Positions 14,201-25,974 are shown, counted from the stretch's first letter. The stretch: 64,000 nt of DNA from Mya arenaria (GCF_026914265.1 NC_069135.1:3179001-3243000); one strand, 5' to 3'. The notes: a model not told the origin generated them from the letters alone. Numbers and translations are program-made.

Positions 14201-17200
14201 TTGAGCTAGTTGAAAGAGTCCTAGACACAGATGTAACACTCTTCCATGCAACTGCAATACAGAATAACGTGGAGTTGAACAATACATTGAACCTGTGACA
14301 CTACGCCTCAGCATGGTAAGCCTCCATGGAAAGTTTTTTGAAAATCCTAAAGTGTATGGTCAAGATACAGCGCAGACAAGGATCATTTCAAGCTTTGTCC
14401 TCTTACGCCGTCCTTGAGCGTACAGACCTGGGTCTTGTGCAGACCAAGCCGCCACATCATGGTTAACCTTTATGGCAAGTTTTTTTTAAAATGCTATAAT
14501 ACATGGTCAAGATACAGGCCAGACAAATTCAGTCAAGATGGTCATACACAGAACCGCAATTGTGACAACTATGTCTCACTCTCAGCAAGCGGGCTTGACA
14601 ATAATAAAAAGAGTTATTGGTATTGTTACATTATTTCATCTGGGAGGTCTTATTCTACTTTCTTAGATTTTTTTTTAGATTTAATCTAAATCTGTCAACT
14701 CCAGTGAAATATAACTTGCCAGATCAAAATGCTGTAACAATAACCCAAATGTTTATTTACAATCCAATACCAGGTGATGTGTGTTTCACTGTGCCAGTGT
14801 AGCCTGTCTCCTCAAGCAGCTCCCGGACAGCACACCTCTCAGCTGTCTCACTGGCATCCAACAGACCTGCCACAATTATATAACAATCATGTAGTTGCAA
14901 GCTGGGGAAAGCATTTCAGAAAGTGTGGCTACAGTGCTAGGACATGTAAAGCATGTCATGCAAACTTTTCAGAACACATGGTAATGGTACATGTATATAC
15001 TGGTGAAGACAAGTCTCTTATGAATCTATTTTAAACCAAAATAAACAAACAAATTATAAAAAAATGAGCATTTCCACTTACATTATCCACATATTGAACA
15101 AAAACTTGGATGGGATAATGATTATGATGCTTACATGTGTAATAGCTTAAGTTGCCTTTTACTCATGAAATACAACTTATGGACAACAACATATGAAACC
15201 TATATTTGTGGCTGGATTGGGAAACATGGCACACACCAGGGTTTAAATAATTCCAGTAACTCACAAGGGCATTATTTAATCATTCAAGTAACTGTCCAAG
15301 GGCACACTTTTACAGTGCATGCACTTAGCCAGTAATCAAAATTAGACCTTTTTATCAACAAAATTGAATTCTTATCCTTGTGCTAGGCATTAAATCTTCC
15401 AAGCCCTGCTATATAAAATTCAGAACTTTATCAAGCTTCCAAAACGTAGTACCAGTTAGGTTCTTGGAGGTTTATTCTCATTTCGACCACGGCTTAGTAA
15501 AACAACTTTAAGTGAGTCACCATAGTGATCAAAGCTTTATAATATTGATAGAAAATTGAATTTTGTTTAATAACATCCATATCAGTTATTAAATGAAGTA
15601 TTTAAGAGAGGTACCTGCAGGAAACTCTATGGTGTATTTGCTGATGGGTGGACGAAACTGTTTGATCAGAATGAAGCAATCATAGTGCAGAGTTCTTCTG
15701 AGGATTGGAATAGCCACAACAGCTGAAATGTAAACAGACATAGGTTTTTTGGGAAGCATAACACATAAAGAGAACAAAATTTTCTTGGAAATGTTTACAA
15801 ATGAAGTTAATTTCAATCCGCATTGATTTCATAAGACACTACACATAGATTTCTGGTAGCCATCACATCACACGTAAGTGAACTTGACATGGGTCCAAAC
15901 TAGCTCAACATTCTCAAAAAAGGTAATAATTTTTACAGCATGATAACACCATATTTTACAGGTTAATTTCCCGCTTAATTTATGTGACATAATTATCATG
16001 TCTAGACTCAATTTCATGAAAAGTTTAAGACAAAATCTTAAGCATGAACCATTACGTTAAGAAATTCAAGTAATAGTTTCAGAAAATAAGAGGATGATGT
16101 GAGTGGTTTAGTGGTATAGGTGTCCACCTCTCAAAGAGGTTTTTGGTTTGATCCCCAGCAGATATACTATTCACAGCCTAATATGTTTTGTAGTAAACCT
16201 TCTAGCAGTTCACTTGTACTAGCTGTAACAGCTGTAGATTACAATTTGTGATAAACTGACCGTCTGGGATGTTGCTGGCTACTACATTCGTGATTGTGTA
16301 TAATGTAAGTTGTTATAAACTGACCGTCTGGAAGGTTGCTAGCTACTACATTCATGATTGTGTATAATGTAAGTTGTTATAAACTGACCGTCTGGAAGGT
16401 CACTGGCTACTACATTCATGATTGTGTATAATGTAAGTTGTTATGAACTGACCGTCTGGAAGGTTGTTGGCTACTACATTCATGATTGTGTATAATGTAA
16501 GTTGTTATGAACTGACCGTCTGGAAGGTTGCTGGCTACTACATTCATGATTGTGTATAATGTAAGTTGTTATAAACTGACCGTCTGGAAGGTTGCTGGCT
16601 ACTACATTCATGATTGTGTATAATGTAAGTTGTTATAAACTGACCGTCTGGAAGGTCATTGGCTACTACATTCATGATTGTGTATAATGTAAGTTGTTAT
16701 AAACTGACCATCTGGAAGGTTGCTAGCTACTACATTCATGATTGTGTATAATGTAAGTTGTTATGAACTGACCATCTGGAAGGTTGCTGGCTACTACATT
16801 CATGATTGTGTATAATGTAAGTTGTCATGAACTGACCGTCTGGAAGGTTGCTGGCTACTACATTCATGATTGTGTATAATGTAAGTTGTTATAAACTGAC
16901 CGTCTGGAAGGTTGCTGGCTACTACATTCATGATTGTGTATAATGTAAGTTGTTATAAACTGACCGTCTGGAAGGTTGCTAGCTACTACATTCATGATTG
17001 TGTATAATGTTAGTTGTTATGAACTGACCATCTGGAAGGTTGCTAGCTACAACATTCATGATTGTGTATAATGTAAGTTGTTATGAACTGACCGTCTGGA
17101 AGGTTGCTGGCTACTTCATTCATGATTGTGTATAATGTAAGTTGTTATAAACTGACCGTCTGGAAGGTCACTGGCTACTACATTCATGATTGTGTATAAT

Positions 17201-19931
17201 GTAAGTTGTTATCAACTGACCGTCTGGAAGGTTGCTGGCTACTACATTCGTGATTGTGTATAATGTAAGTTGTTATGAACTGACCGTCTGGAAGGTCACT
17301 GGCTACTACATTCATGATTGTGTATAATGTAAGTTGTTATGAACTGACCATCTGGAAGGTCACTGGCTACTACATTCATGATTGTGTATAATGTAAGTTG
17401 TTATAAACTGACCGTCTGGAAGGTTGCTGGCTACTACATTCATGATTGTGTATAATGTAAGTTGTTATGAACTGACCGTCTGGAAGGTTGCTGGCTACTA
17501 TATTCATGATTGTGTATAATGTAAGTTATTATAAACTGACCGTCTGGAAGGTCACTGGCTACTTTTGTGGTTCTTCTTACAGCCTCCCACTCCCTGCAAA
17601 GTAAATGAACTTCAGAGGAGCGTAGCCACTGGTCAAATTTTGCCGTGCTTGTTTATAGTTGCAGTGTAGAGCTTGTTATGTTTTTGGATACATTGCAATG
17701 CCAAAAGTAATTTGGCTTAGAGTGGTTTCAATATTTTTTAGACTTCACACATCATTAAAATTATGATCTATTTTTTTAAATTAAAATATGAATTACTTAA
17801 ATCTATAAGGAGTAGGATTTCATTTTTACACAATTACTATTGCTCTAGTCTTTTTTATTGAGCAAAACTTTATTGTTCATCCTGCAAGAACCAGAAGGAG
17901 TTGTGACAACATTTTTTATTTTTATACTGCATTCTGATGAAAACAAGCTAGACATAGTTTGCAGAATAGTAAACAACACATCAAATATAAGACATTATTT
18001 TCACAGGAATAAAAAGCAAAAACAACCTTTCCATAGTTTTTCCTAAAGTGTGAATTCAAAACAGGTAGAAGCAACAGAGTAAAATGTAAATAAAAGGGTT
18101 GATAATCACTTCGAAAGCATTCATGCAATCATGAAGGCTCTGGTCAATCTGGCAATTCATCCAACAAATGCTAGCGGGAGCACAATTCATGCAAATTGCT
18201 ACGTACTCCAACCAAGACTTTCAAGATAGCATGAATGTCCCTAAATACCTAACTGAAGAAATTTACTTAACACTTCTTTAAAAACAAGTTGATTTAACAT
18301 AATATAAATCATTCTTGCTGAAGCAATGTTTTGGAAAATGTGGAATTTTATTGTAGGGGAAACCAGAGTTCTTAGAGGAAACCCACTGGTCAGACTTGGT
18401 GACACCTCACATATGCAATATCATAACGCATTGGTGAGAAGTGAGTGTGGTAACCACAGCAGTAACCTGACAAATTAGAGTTGCTTGCCTTTGTTTTCCT
18501 GTTGGGTCAGTGTATGTCACCTTTGAAAGCTTCACCCATTTTCCACTTGCAATATCCTGAAATTAAATGTGGAGTCTACATACATGTAGTTATAGATAAA
18601 CAATACAAGATTCAATCATACAAATAATGATTTATCATGCCATTTCAGGCGTGTAGCTGCCTATATGCGAGTACGCGGGTGAATCCACATGATTCTGACA
18701 AAAAAATAAAACAATTCTGCCGAACTAAATGGATGCGTACTTGACTTTACATGCTGTAACAGACATATGGTCATTGACATTAAAAATTAAATGTACAGTT
18801 CAATTGCAAAAAGGACAGAAAATAAAACTTCTTTTAGACAATCTGAGTGTCATCAATTTAACATAACTGGGGATTATTTGTTTGCTATTTGAGAGAAAAA
18901 ATTCTGAGGAAAGGTTTATTTTTTGAATTTGTATCCTTAAACTGTTCATTTTCCAGTACTAAACAAAACACCTCAAAACACCCAGAATGCACCAGATTGC
19001 AGCATACCCCCAGACCCCTAAGCAAAATTACCAATTACAATCACCAGACCGCTTACACACCTCCTCACTACAAGTGTAGGTATCGGTACTGTGACATACT
19101 TCCCTGCAAACTGGAAATTCATTCCAAATTTGATGAACACCAGTACTAAGGAATATACATAAATAACACTGAGTGCATGTAATGCTGCCAAACAGTGCCG
19201 CCAGTGCCTTTTGGTGCCAAATGTGACATGGTGAGAAAATGTGCAGCCTGACCGGAACTCGAACCCGGGACCCCTTGCTATCAGGGCCAGTGCTCTACCG
19301 ACTGAGTTACCCAACCATTTACACACCTCCTCACCACAAATGTAGGTATCGGTACCATGACGATTATTAAAATTGCTGTTTCTCAATCTATTTACAATAC
19401 AGTAACACAATAAAAACATTTTGTAGACATTCCTATCTTCACAGTGTATACACGAAACTGTAGGCATCTAAGATATTGCAAGGTGATTCAAATGGCTGAT
19501 ACATCTTTCACAACATTCTAAAAAGGTGTTATTTTTATAAGGGTTAGATGGTATTTGTCCTGTAGATAATATTCAGAAATGTAGTCAAAGCTTTAATTTG
19601 AATACAAGTATGTCAACCTTTAACTTGAATACAAGTATTTAAGTATTTTGTGGGATTTTTTTTTCTTGGAATTTTTGGTTGATAGTTAGTGTTTTGTGAT
19701 AGATGATCATGTTTTGAGTAATTTTAGTCTTGAAAAAAACTGCCACCTATAGAAACTTTGCACTCATTTCTAACGCAAGCTTCTGAATCGAGATCAACGA
19801 ATCAATTCTCAACAAACACAAGTTTTAATAGATAATAGGTATATATAAAACTGAAAGTTTTTGAAATACCCTACCGATTCACTCACAAATCTGCATTGAT
19901 TTGCGTGAGCAAGGCCTGAACCGGCTTCCAT
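3793..19931 (-). CDS. NUDT5: ADP-sugar pyrophosphatase, NUDT5-like Nudix hydrolase (9 exons)
   Basis: Nudix hydrolase of the NUDT5 type, which splits ADP-ribose to AMP and ribose 5-phosphate. Exons in coding order: 19931-19887, 18556-18489, 17593-17541, 15722-15615, 14866-14771, 13928-13873, 10845-10800, 5347-5294, 3896-3793. All junction phases agree and the total is 209 codons plus stop; human NUDT5 is about 219. Recognised pieces: [17 protein letters not shown] (residues about 20-36), [18 protein letters not shown], and a complete Nudix box GX5EX7REUXEEXGU from G92 to Y114, with catalytic R106-E107 and E110-E111. Also [12 protein letters not shown] (122-133) and a C-terminal [11 protein letters not shown] that matches the family's 'VDARVYSYALA'. 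Exon 1 ([15 protein letters not shown], good Kozak context, strong GTGAGT donor) is the least certain. The donor after exon 2 is GC (AAAG|GCAAGC). Introns 3, 6 and 7 carry minisatellites. Confidence 0.9.
5700..5840. repeat. Interspersed repeat with AGGTCA/TGACC half-sites
   Basis: Contains 'gaaggtcacagtgacc', then 'aacctgatgaccccaaaat' and 'ctataggggacatctactgg'. It is the same repeat family as at 2620-2720. The string AGGTCACAGTGACCA at 5747-5761 is one base off the palindromic nuclear-receptor element AGGTCAnnnTGACCT. It lies between the last coding exons of the NUDT5-like gene (intron 7), so it is probably a passenger. Confidence 0.6.
6540..8301. mobile_element. Tandem-core element with inverted ends, Helentron/BIV160-like
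   Basis: Bounded by TGTGTCGCCTGA (6540-6551) and its exact inverse TCAGGCGACACA (8290-8301). The core is about ten units of 140-160 bp, each containing 'gggcaataactctaaaaatatgg', 'gttacggttcttgtgcactgcac', 'tatgaagtttcaagttgatacc' and 'gatatgccccggaca'. A (GCC)n run at 8221-8260 sits just inside the right end. Inverted ends with a ~150-bp tandem core and a microsatellite recall non-autonomous Helentron-type elements described in bivalves (pearl, CvA, BIV160). That family name is inference. It sits in NUDT5 intron 7. Confidence 0.6.
8221..8260. repeat. (GCC)n microsatellite
   Basis: About 13 GCC/CCG triplets with one interruption, inside the right part of the tandem-core element. Strikingly GC-rich against the AT-rich surroundings. 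Confidence 0.9.
8371..10600. repeat. ~31-bp minisatellite in NUDT5 intron 7
   Basis: About 65-70 copies of 'gttgggtatccatggagggatcaatggtgg', unit 29-32 bp, running to about 10440 with decayed units to 10600. Variation between copies is concentrated at the 'atggtggg / atgttggg / atgaatggg' segment, giving higher-order blocks (for example 8905-9430 alternates 'atgttggg' and 'atgaatggg'). Unit lengths near a multiple of three leave long open frames in several phases (WVSMEGSM..., GIHGGING..., YPWRDQWW...). These are not proteins. Confidence 0.92.
10975..11960. repeat. ~33-bp minisatellite in NUDT5 intron 6
   Basis: About 28-30 copies of 'gtcatgtgacagtacaaaacacttatgagcaaa' with many substitutions. 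The 33-bp unit keeps frames open on both strands ([11 protein letters not shown] on plus, [11 protein letters not shown] on minus), but it is intronic and shows no splice signals. Confidence 0.9.
13560..13865. repeat. Second block of the ~33-bp minisatellite
   Basis: Nine or so diverged copies of the same unit ('aagtcacatgacagcacaaaacacttatgagcc'), stopping about 10 bp before the donor of NUDT5 exon 6 at 13873. It is separated from the main block by about 1.6 kb of non-repeat sequence, suggesting one array was split. Confidence 0.8.
14280..14560. repeat. Interspersed repeat, two copies of a ~150-bp unit
   Basis: 'catggtaagcctccatggaaagtttttt...atggtcaagatacagcgcagacaa' is followed by 'catggttaacctttatggcaagtttttt...atggtcaagatacaggccagacaa'. 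The pattern matches the abundant bivalve repeats that share the phrase 'gtcaagttacttgaaaatcc'. Intronic. Confidence 0.55.
16094..16165 (+). mobile_element. tRNA-derived SINE head
   Basis: 'gagtggtttagtggtataggtg' is an A-box-like string and 'ggtttgatcccc' a B-box; a short hairpin CCTCT..AGAGG lies between them. It reads as a degenerate tRNA-like pol III promoter with no SINE tail I can delimit. It sits just upstream of the 64-bp minisatellite. Confidence 0.5.
16241..17565. repeat. 64-bp minisatellite derived from the exon 3/intron 3 junction of NUDT5
   Basis: About 20 copies of a very regular 64-bp unit ('gttgttataaactgaccgtctggaaggttgctggctactacattcatgattgtgtataatgtaa'; the unit is described here in plus orientation and in part). 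On the minus strand each unit contains GTAGCCAGCAACCTTCCAG, then ACG|GTCAGTT, which is the last stretch of NUDT5 exon 3 (codons V-A-S-N/D-L-P-D), its 5' splice site and the intron start. The unit nearest the gene is the functional junction at 17541. Copies are 95% or more alike by eye, so the array is recent or homogenised. Confidence 0.92.
17541..17593 (-). CDS. NUDT5: NUDT5-like exon 3, whose 3' end is the minisatellite unit
   Basis: Codes for (R)[17 protein letters not shown](A), residues 38-56, matching the human 'RTTRKEQTADGVAVIPVL' region. The donor is CCAGACG|GTCAGT. The last 23 or so coding bases (GTAGCCAGTGACCTTCCAG and onward), plus the donor and intron start, are the same sequence that is repeated about 20 times in the adjacent intron. 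Extending the exon to this donor is needed to keep phase with exon 4, which begins (G)CT GTT GTG. Confidence 0.85.
19020..19365 (-). mobile_element. tRNA-derived SINE in NUDT5 intron 1
   Basis: On the minus strand 'gggtaactcagtcggtagagca' (A box) and 'ccgggttcgagttcc' (B box) flank an anticodon-arm-like segment (about 19317 down to 19246). A direct repeat of about 40 bp ('acacctcctcac(t/c)acaa(g/a)tgtaggtatcggtac') lies on both sides, at about 19056 and 19323. It could be a partial tandem SINE or unusually long flanking repeats. Not a functional tRNA, since the acceptor stem does not pair. Confidence 0.65.
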
Positions 19932-20506
19932 TTTCTTTGATTTCCACTGGAAGTAAGAATTTATCGCAAACAAACGCTTGCAGAATAGAAAAACAACGCC
20001 GGTTGGGTATAACTGATTAGGTTTGAAGAGATGACACGGTTTAAAACCTTTATAAACAGTTATCTTAAACATGAAACTTTAAGTGGTTTTTCCCTTATTT
20101 TCACAAAATATACTTCCTTGAGAAATTGGCAAACTGTACTGGAGCACACAATACTTTTGATGATATTCACAGAGCGGTTACTTCCCATGCATTCCTTCTA
20201 AAATGACCTCACGATATGTAATATTTAATAACATGTACAGTATAAATAATGTATGATTTTCAGTCGTTTACATGGAAAGGTTTAGCAGTGAAAATAACTT
20301 AATAGAATATTTCACTGTATCAAACAGTTCAGTTACAATTACATGTATCCGTTTGATAAATTGTGTTTTCGCTGTTGTGTCATTTTTGTACCGTACATTG
20401 TGTACAGTACATGTATTACTTTACTGGCAAAGACATTGTTTATTATAGAAAAATACTGTAGTTATTCTCTCTGCCATTTGACTACCTGCGGTGACGTTCT
20501 GAAGCT

Positions 20507-20910
<404 letters not shown>

Positions 20911-23148
20911 CACAGGAGTTATGTTTTAACATTTAACATAAAAATTAAAAACACATGCAACGATATGTTATTACGCGAAATATGCGTGGATACGATTGCC
21001 CTCATCGGAGGTGATTTTGGCGTCATTGTAGTGTTTGTTTATGCCCGCACGTCTATATGTACACCGAGCGGCCATCCAATCAATAAAGAATGAGGCGTTT
21101 ACCCTGCAGTGGCATGCCTTGTAGAATTATATGCGTTATCTTACGGATCTATGTACGATTGTTCATTCAACATTCTTGTCCTCCGCCAAGGTCCCTAACA
21201 TATTAAGTGAAACGCAGTCGTAAAATATTTACATCCGCCGTTTCCCGATATATGGTACGGCGTCGTCCTTTTCTAATATACTGCTGCAAGACCAAATAGT
21301 AATTTTATTAACTTACAATATAAATTACGAACTTAATCCCAATGGAATTGCTCTGCAAATAAAAAGTTTGAAATGCAGTTCTATACAATACTTTAGGTGG
21401 GGATTGAGCTGTAATCTTCTTTTTCATAACGTGATGAACGTAAGATGATCCGTTCTAACAAAAATGCATTTGCCTATATTAACCCTGAGAACATCCATAA
21501 ACATACAAGTTGCACAAAATTGTTAACTTTTGGTGGAATTTCAGCCCTCGGCTTCGTCGAAGTTTTGCGACAAACGAAATTTTGACAACCAGTGACGCTC
21601 TTGTCTATATCTGCCTTCATACCAGGCTAATAGAATCGCTGTCTGGTCTACCACATGGTCTTATTGCCGGGTCGTCCTACGTCGACATGAACGCCTTCAA
21701 TGAAGGAAAGTTCTCCCAGCTCTTCCACGAGTCTATGCATTATTGTTAATTATAGAAACGAAGCAAATAACGAACCATCATTTATCAAAAGTTCATTAGC
21801 AAGTTATAATACAACAATTTCTAAAAAGTGTGTGGAAGATTGTAAGTATCTATCATGTGTTTCCGGTACGGATAGAAAAATCCGACCCGAGGGCACGCGC
21901 GTTAGCCGGTAACGAGGCTTGCCGAGTTACCGGTCACGCAGCGTGCCCGAGGGTCGGATTTTTCGATCCGGACCGGAAAAACATGATTGATATTTTTTCT
22001 TGCATACCTAAAATTATGAATTTATGGAAAAAAATGACGTAGAAAACGAACTTTCGTACATTTACACAAAAAAGCGCGTGCGACGTTGTTTGCTGACGTC
22101 ATAGAGCGCAGTAATTTTAAATAACTAAAAATTAAAAGACTTGCAAACATATATATTTGATTGCGCTTTATTGAAATGGCATTCTATATCTTTCATAAAC
22201 CATACAAAGGGTATATAAGAAGTGGCGCGTTGTTGCGCGTGACTCATCTTACATGGGGTATGTAAGATGGGTTTTTCCAGCACTGGTCACATGACCGGAA
22301 ACACACGTCCGGTATGCAAGAAAATGAATTATATTGATTTGAGAACAAGATATTTCAGTAATACAATGAAAACTACAGGGACATGCACAGAAGTCGAAAA
22401 TTCCAAAATTAACTCTGTCAATGGCCAAAAGAACAATTAAATAAGGACACAATTGTATAAACTCCTTAAAAGACCCCCCCCCCACACACACACACACGCA
22501 CACACATACCAAGTAGGTTTATCGATAAATGATGGGATTACCGCATTGGAACGGTCAAACATTATTTATGCCAAAGACCTACGACACAAAAGTTTACAAC
22601 ATACATTTCATCCGACCATGTTTAAGCTCATTTTTATGTTGGTTTTGCTATTTATGGCGATGCATGTGCATTATGTGGAGATTTTTTTTATTGCAAATCA
22701 TTTATCATATATTTAATACACGTGAGAATAAACTATATTTTGATACAGTACAACAGATATTGACTTCATCGTTGCAACGTGCAATACGATAAACATGTAT
22801 ATTCCCTTTGATTGACTTTGTACAACTGGACCAATGATAACTGCAACACGAGATTACGAGAAAACGAACACACGGAACACATTTGAATAATCGATTACTC
22901 AATACATGTGATAAATTAACATGCCATCAAAATAAGTTCATAACAAATGCTACGTGCTAGTCTTGCTTGATAACGAACAGTTTCAAGCCCGAGACTTTAG
23001 AGAAGCCCTTTTATGTAATTTTAAAGAATCATTTTTACAAACATAAATGTCAATTTCAAATAGAAATACAAAGCAGTAAATTTCACAATCAATACTCAAC
23101 TATAAAGAAAGTTACATTGAAATGAAGATATGCAGTTTCGATACTTAA
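20911..23148. other. Intergenic region between NUDT5 and the TIR locus
   Basis: Contains a palindrome at 21853-21986, a short (CA)n run near 22483-22508, and a GC-richer patch at 21560-21730 with a 60-codon open frame that I do not recognise. No gene could be supported. Confidence 0.4.
21853..21986. repeat. Imperfect ~130-bp palindrome (hairpin MITE-like)
   Basis: Arms 'tcatgtgtttccggtacggat' and 'atccggaccggaaaaacatga' are inverse, continued by 'gaaaaatccgacccgagggcacgc' against 'gcgtgcccgagggtcggattttt'. A second nested palindrome, 'ccggtaac..gttaccgg', is at the centre. A diverged relative occurs at 48516-48595, so this is a dispersed family. It has no coding capacity. Confidence 0.75.
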
Positions 23149-23617
23149 AGGGACTGTGTCACAGATTGGCACCAAAAAAAAGATTTTTTTCTGTAACGAA
23201 TCTCAGGACAATTATCTAATAGAATGTGTTACGCTTTGATATCGTAATTGTAAAAAAAGTACCAAAAAGTAAAAAAAAAATGTGTCAGAGACCGGGTTCG
23301 AACCCGCGTCGCCAAAATTGAAGTACAAAGGCTTATTCTAATCGGGTGACATAATTAAGCTATACACCTACCTCGGTAATATCACGTGATCACACCGACT
23401 AGCCAATCACGCATAAGGAATAAATTCTACCTGGTAGACATACCCAGTAATCTTTTTTAATGGAAAAAATATGAAATAACTGCTAAACTTAAATAAATTG
23501 TAAACTATGTTGTACTTCAGTTAGTAAGTTTCAATGCATTGTACACTTCGATGCCAAGTTTATGTCAGTTTTCGACAATTTTGTTTTCGCTATTTTATCA
23601 TACTTGAGACAGCCCCT
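23149..23617. mobile_element. TTAA-flanked MITE with tRNA-like core, copy 1
   Basis: 469 bp between TTAA sites at 23145-23148 and 23618-23621, with short inverted ends AGGGACTGT / ACAGCCCCT. It is clearly the same element, inverted, as 41191-41680. Inside is 'accgggttcgaacccgcgtcgcc', a B-box-like tRNA remnant on the minus strand. TTAA target duplication is typical of piggyBac-type elements, but no transposase is present; that assignment is inference. Confidence 0.8.
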
Positions 23618-24323
23618 TTAAGTCTAATCTTAACTTGTGATTGTTCGAAATAATGGCGACTGGTCGCTGTTTCATCAAGACTCGAAAGAAGCAATTTTGT
23701 GTATAGGAAGGACTTCAAACACAGAAGCATTACTGTTGAAAATCGTGCTTGGTACGAAATTGCTCAAGATTTTCTGATGAAATGATCCCCTGCTCTATCA
23801 CTTCAATTTCAAAATCAAAATCATGATTCATTAAGCATTAAGAATACATACACATATAACTCTATCAATAAGACATATCTGAGTAGGGATCACTGAAATG
23901 ATTTCGATATAAAAGTCACAGACATTTGAAGCAGCTATGTAACTGAAGAAAAATATATCAAATATATTTATAAAACCTAGTGATCGATGACTTTATTAAG
24001 AAAACATAACATAACATATCACATTTAGTCGTAAATTCATGAGGTAGATATGTAAATAAAAGAAAAATATTTCATAAATAAATGTACAAGTATAAATGCA
24101 AACGAATGATAAATAAGGTGTGCTCCCTTCCTAAAATAAAACTGAATAATCATGAAATATTTTCAGACTTTTGAGGAAAAACAACAAGTACAGATACACT
24201 TTCGAAAACACAAGAATATTGATACTCATATAAATACTATATGAAAACATTTCATTTTATAGATCAAAAGTTATAGTATCATTATTCTAGAAACAATGAT
24301 AAACATTTCGCGAAAGATGCTTT

Positions 24324-25915
24324 TCATGAGCTCAAGTCTAGCTTTTTTTGCAACTCGTGTGCATATTTGAAGTTCCTTTTCACGTTTGCATCAATTTCCT
24401 TACGTTTTCGTACAACTACAGCCTCTTTCAGGACGGTGATCACTTTTTCACGAGTAAACGGTGATTCTCTATCAAACCAGTCAAGCTTTGCAATGCTAAA
24501 AATCCCGGGGGCGTTTTGTATTTTCTTTGAAATTTTGGACTGGAATGAACGGGTTTTAAAATACTATTTGGTAGCATTTCCGTCCCTGTTTCATGGCTTT
24601 CTAGGAACGTTCTCGCTGTCGCTTCTTCACAAAAAAGGTTAAAATACGGCGTGTTAGAGTTTTGAGACAGATAGAAGAACACAATGCAGCTTCTTGACAA
24701 TATATCAACTATGACTTGTATTTTGGACTGCGCAAACTGTTCACTGTCAAAAAGTTCAATTCGAATGATATCTGGTACTGGGATTTCCTTTGTAAGTGAT
24801 TCAATAAATGATTTAAACTGCAATACATAGTCATAATCTCTTGAATCGTAAACAACGACGGCATCAAAACATTTATACTCTGCAGGCTTTGCGCGGACTA
24901 TCTCTGAACGAATGGATTCGCGAATAAACACTTCAATAACGTTTTCATTTTGGTTTGGTTCTGTTGGTTTTGTATCCCTAGGAACATCGTTTGCATTTTT
25001 AGGCATTGAATCTCGGTGAAGCGCATAGTTTTTCGTCTCTTCTATTCCATGAAGCACATGTGTCTGTACTGGATCTTGGCGGATGTTTGTATTGGACACT
25101 AGAGTTCTGCCTTTTCTCATACCGTTTTGGTTTGGCCTGGATGATCGCGCACAGGAATATGGTTCTTGGCTACGCGTAATGGTTTGTGAATTATGATGAC
25201 GTTTATCTTGGTAGTTCTCGGTGTGCGTGACAATATCGCCCTCTTCCGCCGATTCATCAACGCCTTGAACAGATTAGATATTGCAAATTAGGTGATGTAT
25301 TACAAGCGTAGGTAAATTTACACACGCCCAGACTATTAATTAATTATATAAAGATTCTATTTGTAGGTGGGAGTTAAACAGTTTTTAAGATATATATTGT
25401 AGAAATACCGACAACATCCAAACAAAAACAACAACCAAAAGACCATAATAAAAATAAACCGCAAAAGTAGAATGTGATTAACGTATTATGTATTGGTTGT
25501 GATGTTTGAAATAACAAAAGACTTATCTTATACACATGTGTATGTTTCTGCGTTAAAAACGTTATGTTATCAAGACAGAAATAATTATAGAAAAACATTT
25601 GATCGATCGAACAATAAGTTTATTCATATTTATATGAAAAAACTACAGAAACAAGCCAACAAGCCAAAAGTTTAAACATACATCCCGCTTAATGGCACAG
25701 GGTAAACGCAAAATACATAGAACACAAAACAAAAACATCACAAACAAGAAACATGGAATAACAACACAAAACTCCACAAAAACACAGTTCATATATACTA
25801 TATAATTGTAGGTGTGTTTATCATGGATTGTTAGCCTAAGAACGGTTACCCAAATAATATTTTTTTACTTACATGTGCACCCGCTTTTTAAACTAAGTCG
25901 GAACCTTAAAAACAT
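24324..25915 (-). CDS. TRIF-like TIR adaptor, short form without RHIM (one-base frameshift)
   Basis: Two coding exons: 25915-25873 (start exon, MFLRFRLSLKSGCT) and 25263-24324 (acceptor TTCAAG|GC). Expected product about 327 aa. A TIR domain lies at about 147-290: FDAVVVYDSRDYDYVLQFK (box 1 region), IRIELFDSEQF, IVFFYLSQNSNTP and LKPVHSSPKFQRKYKTPPG. The last parallels the human TRIF stretch 'MRPLNNPLPRERTPFALQTINAL'. The frame breaks in the run of five G at 24507-24511. With one more base it would continue as GIFSIAKLDWFDRE and end at the TGA at 24324-24326; without it the protein ends with about 20 unrelated residues. This could be a real inactivating change or a homopolymer error. The paralogue at 33155-36896 shares the TIR and has a RHIM; none follows here. 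It may be a decoy or regulator, or a decaying copy. Confidence 0.8.
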
Positions 25916-25967
25916 CTTGCTCAAATCTTCAGCGGTAGAGGAATAGAAAAGTATATAAACTATTCAA

Positions 25968-25974
25968 CTTTATA
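25968..25974 (-). promoter_or_regulatory. TATA box of the nearest start exon (copy A)
   Basis: TATAAAG on the minus strand, 59 bp upstream of the ATG at 25915. The spacing is identical in the two other copies, supporting a core promoter with a short 5' UTR of about 30 nt. Confidence 0.65.

Noticed and set aside
18650-18715. Second hAT end (CAGGCGTGTAGCTGCC...)
   Set aside because: Resembles the start of the hAT at 58162 but no matching right end or target duplication was found.
21510-21749. Frame YICLHTRLIESLSGLPHGLIAGSSYVD.. in a GC-richer patch
   Set aside because: Looks exon-like in composition but no family recognised, no clear splice sites; possibly a repeat or an antisense reading.
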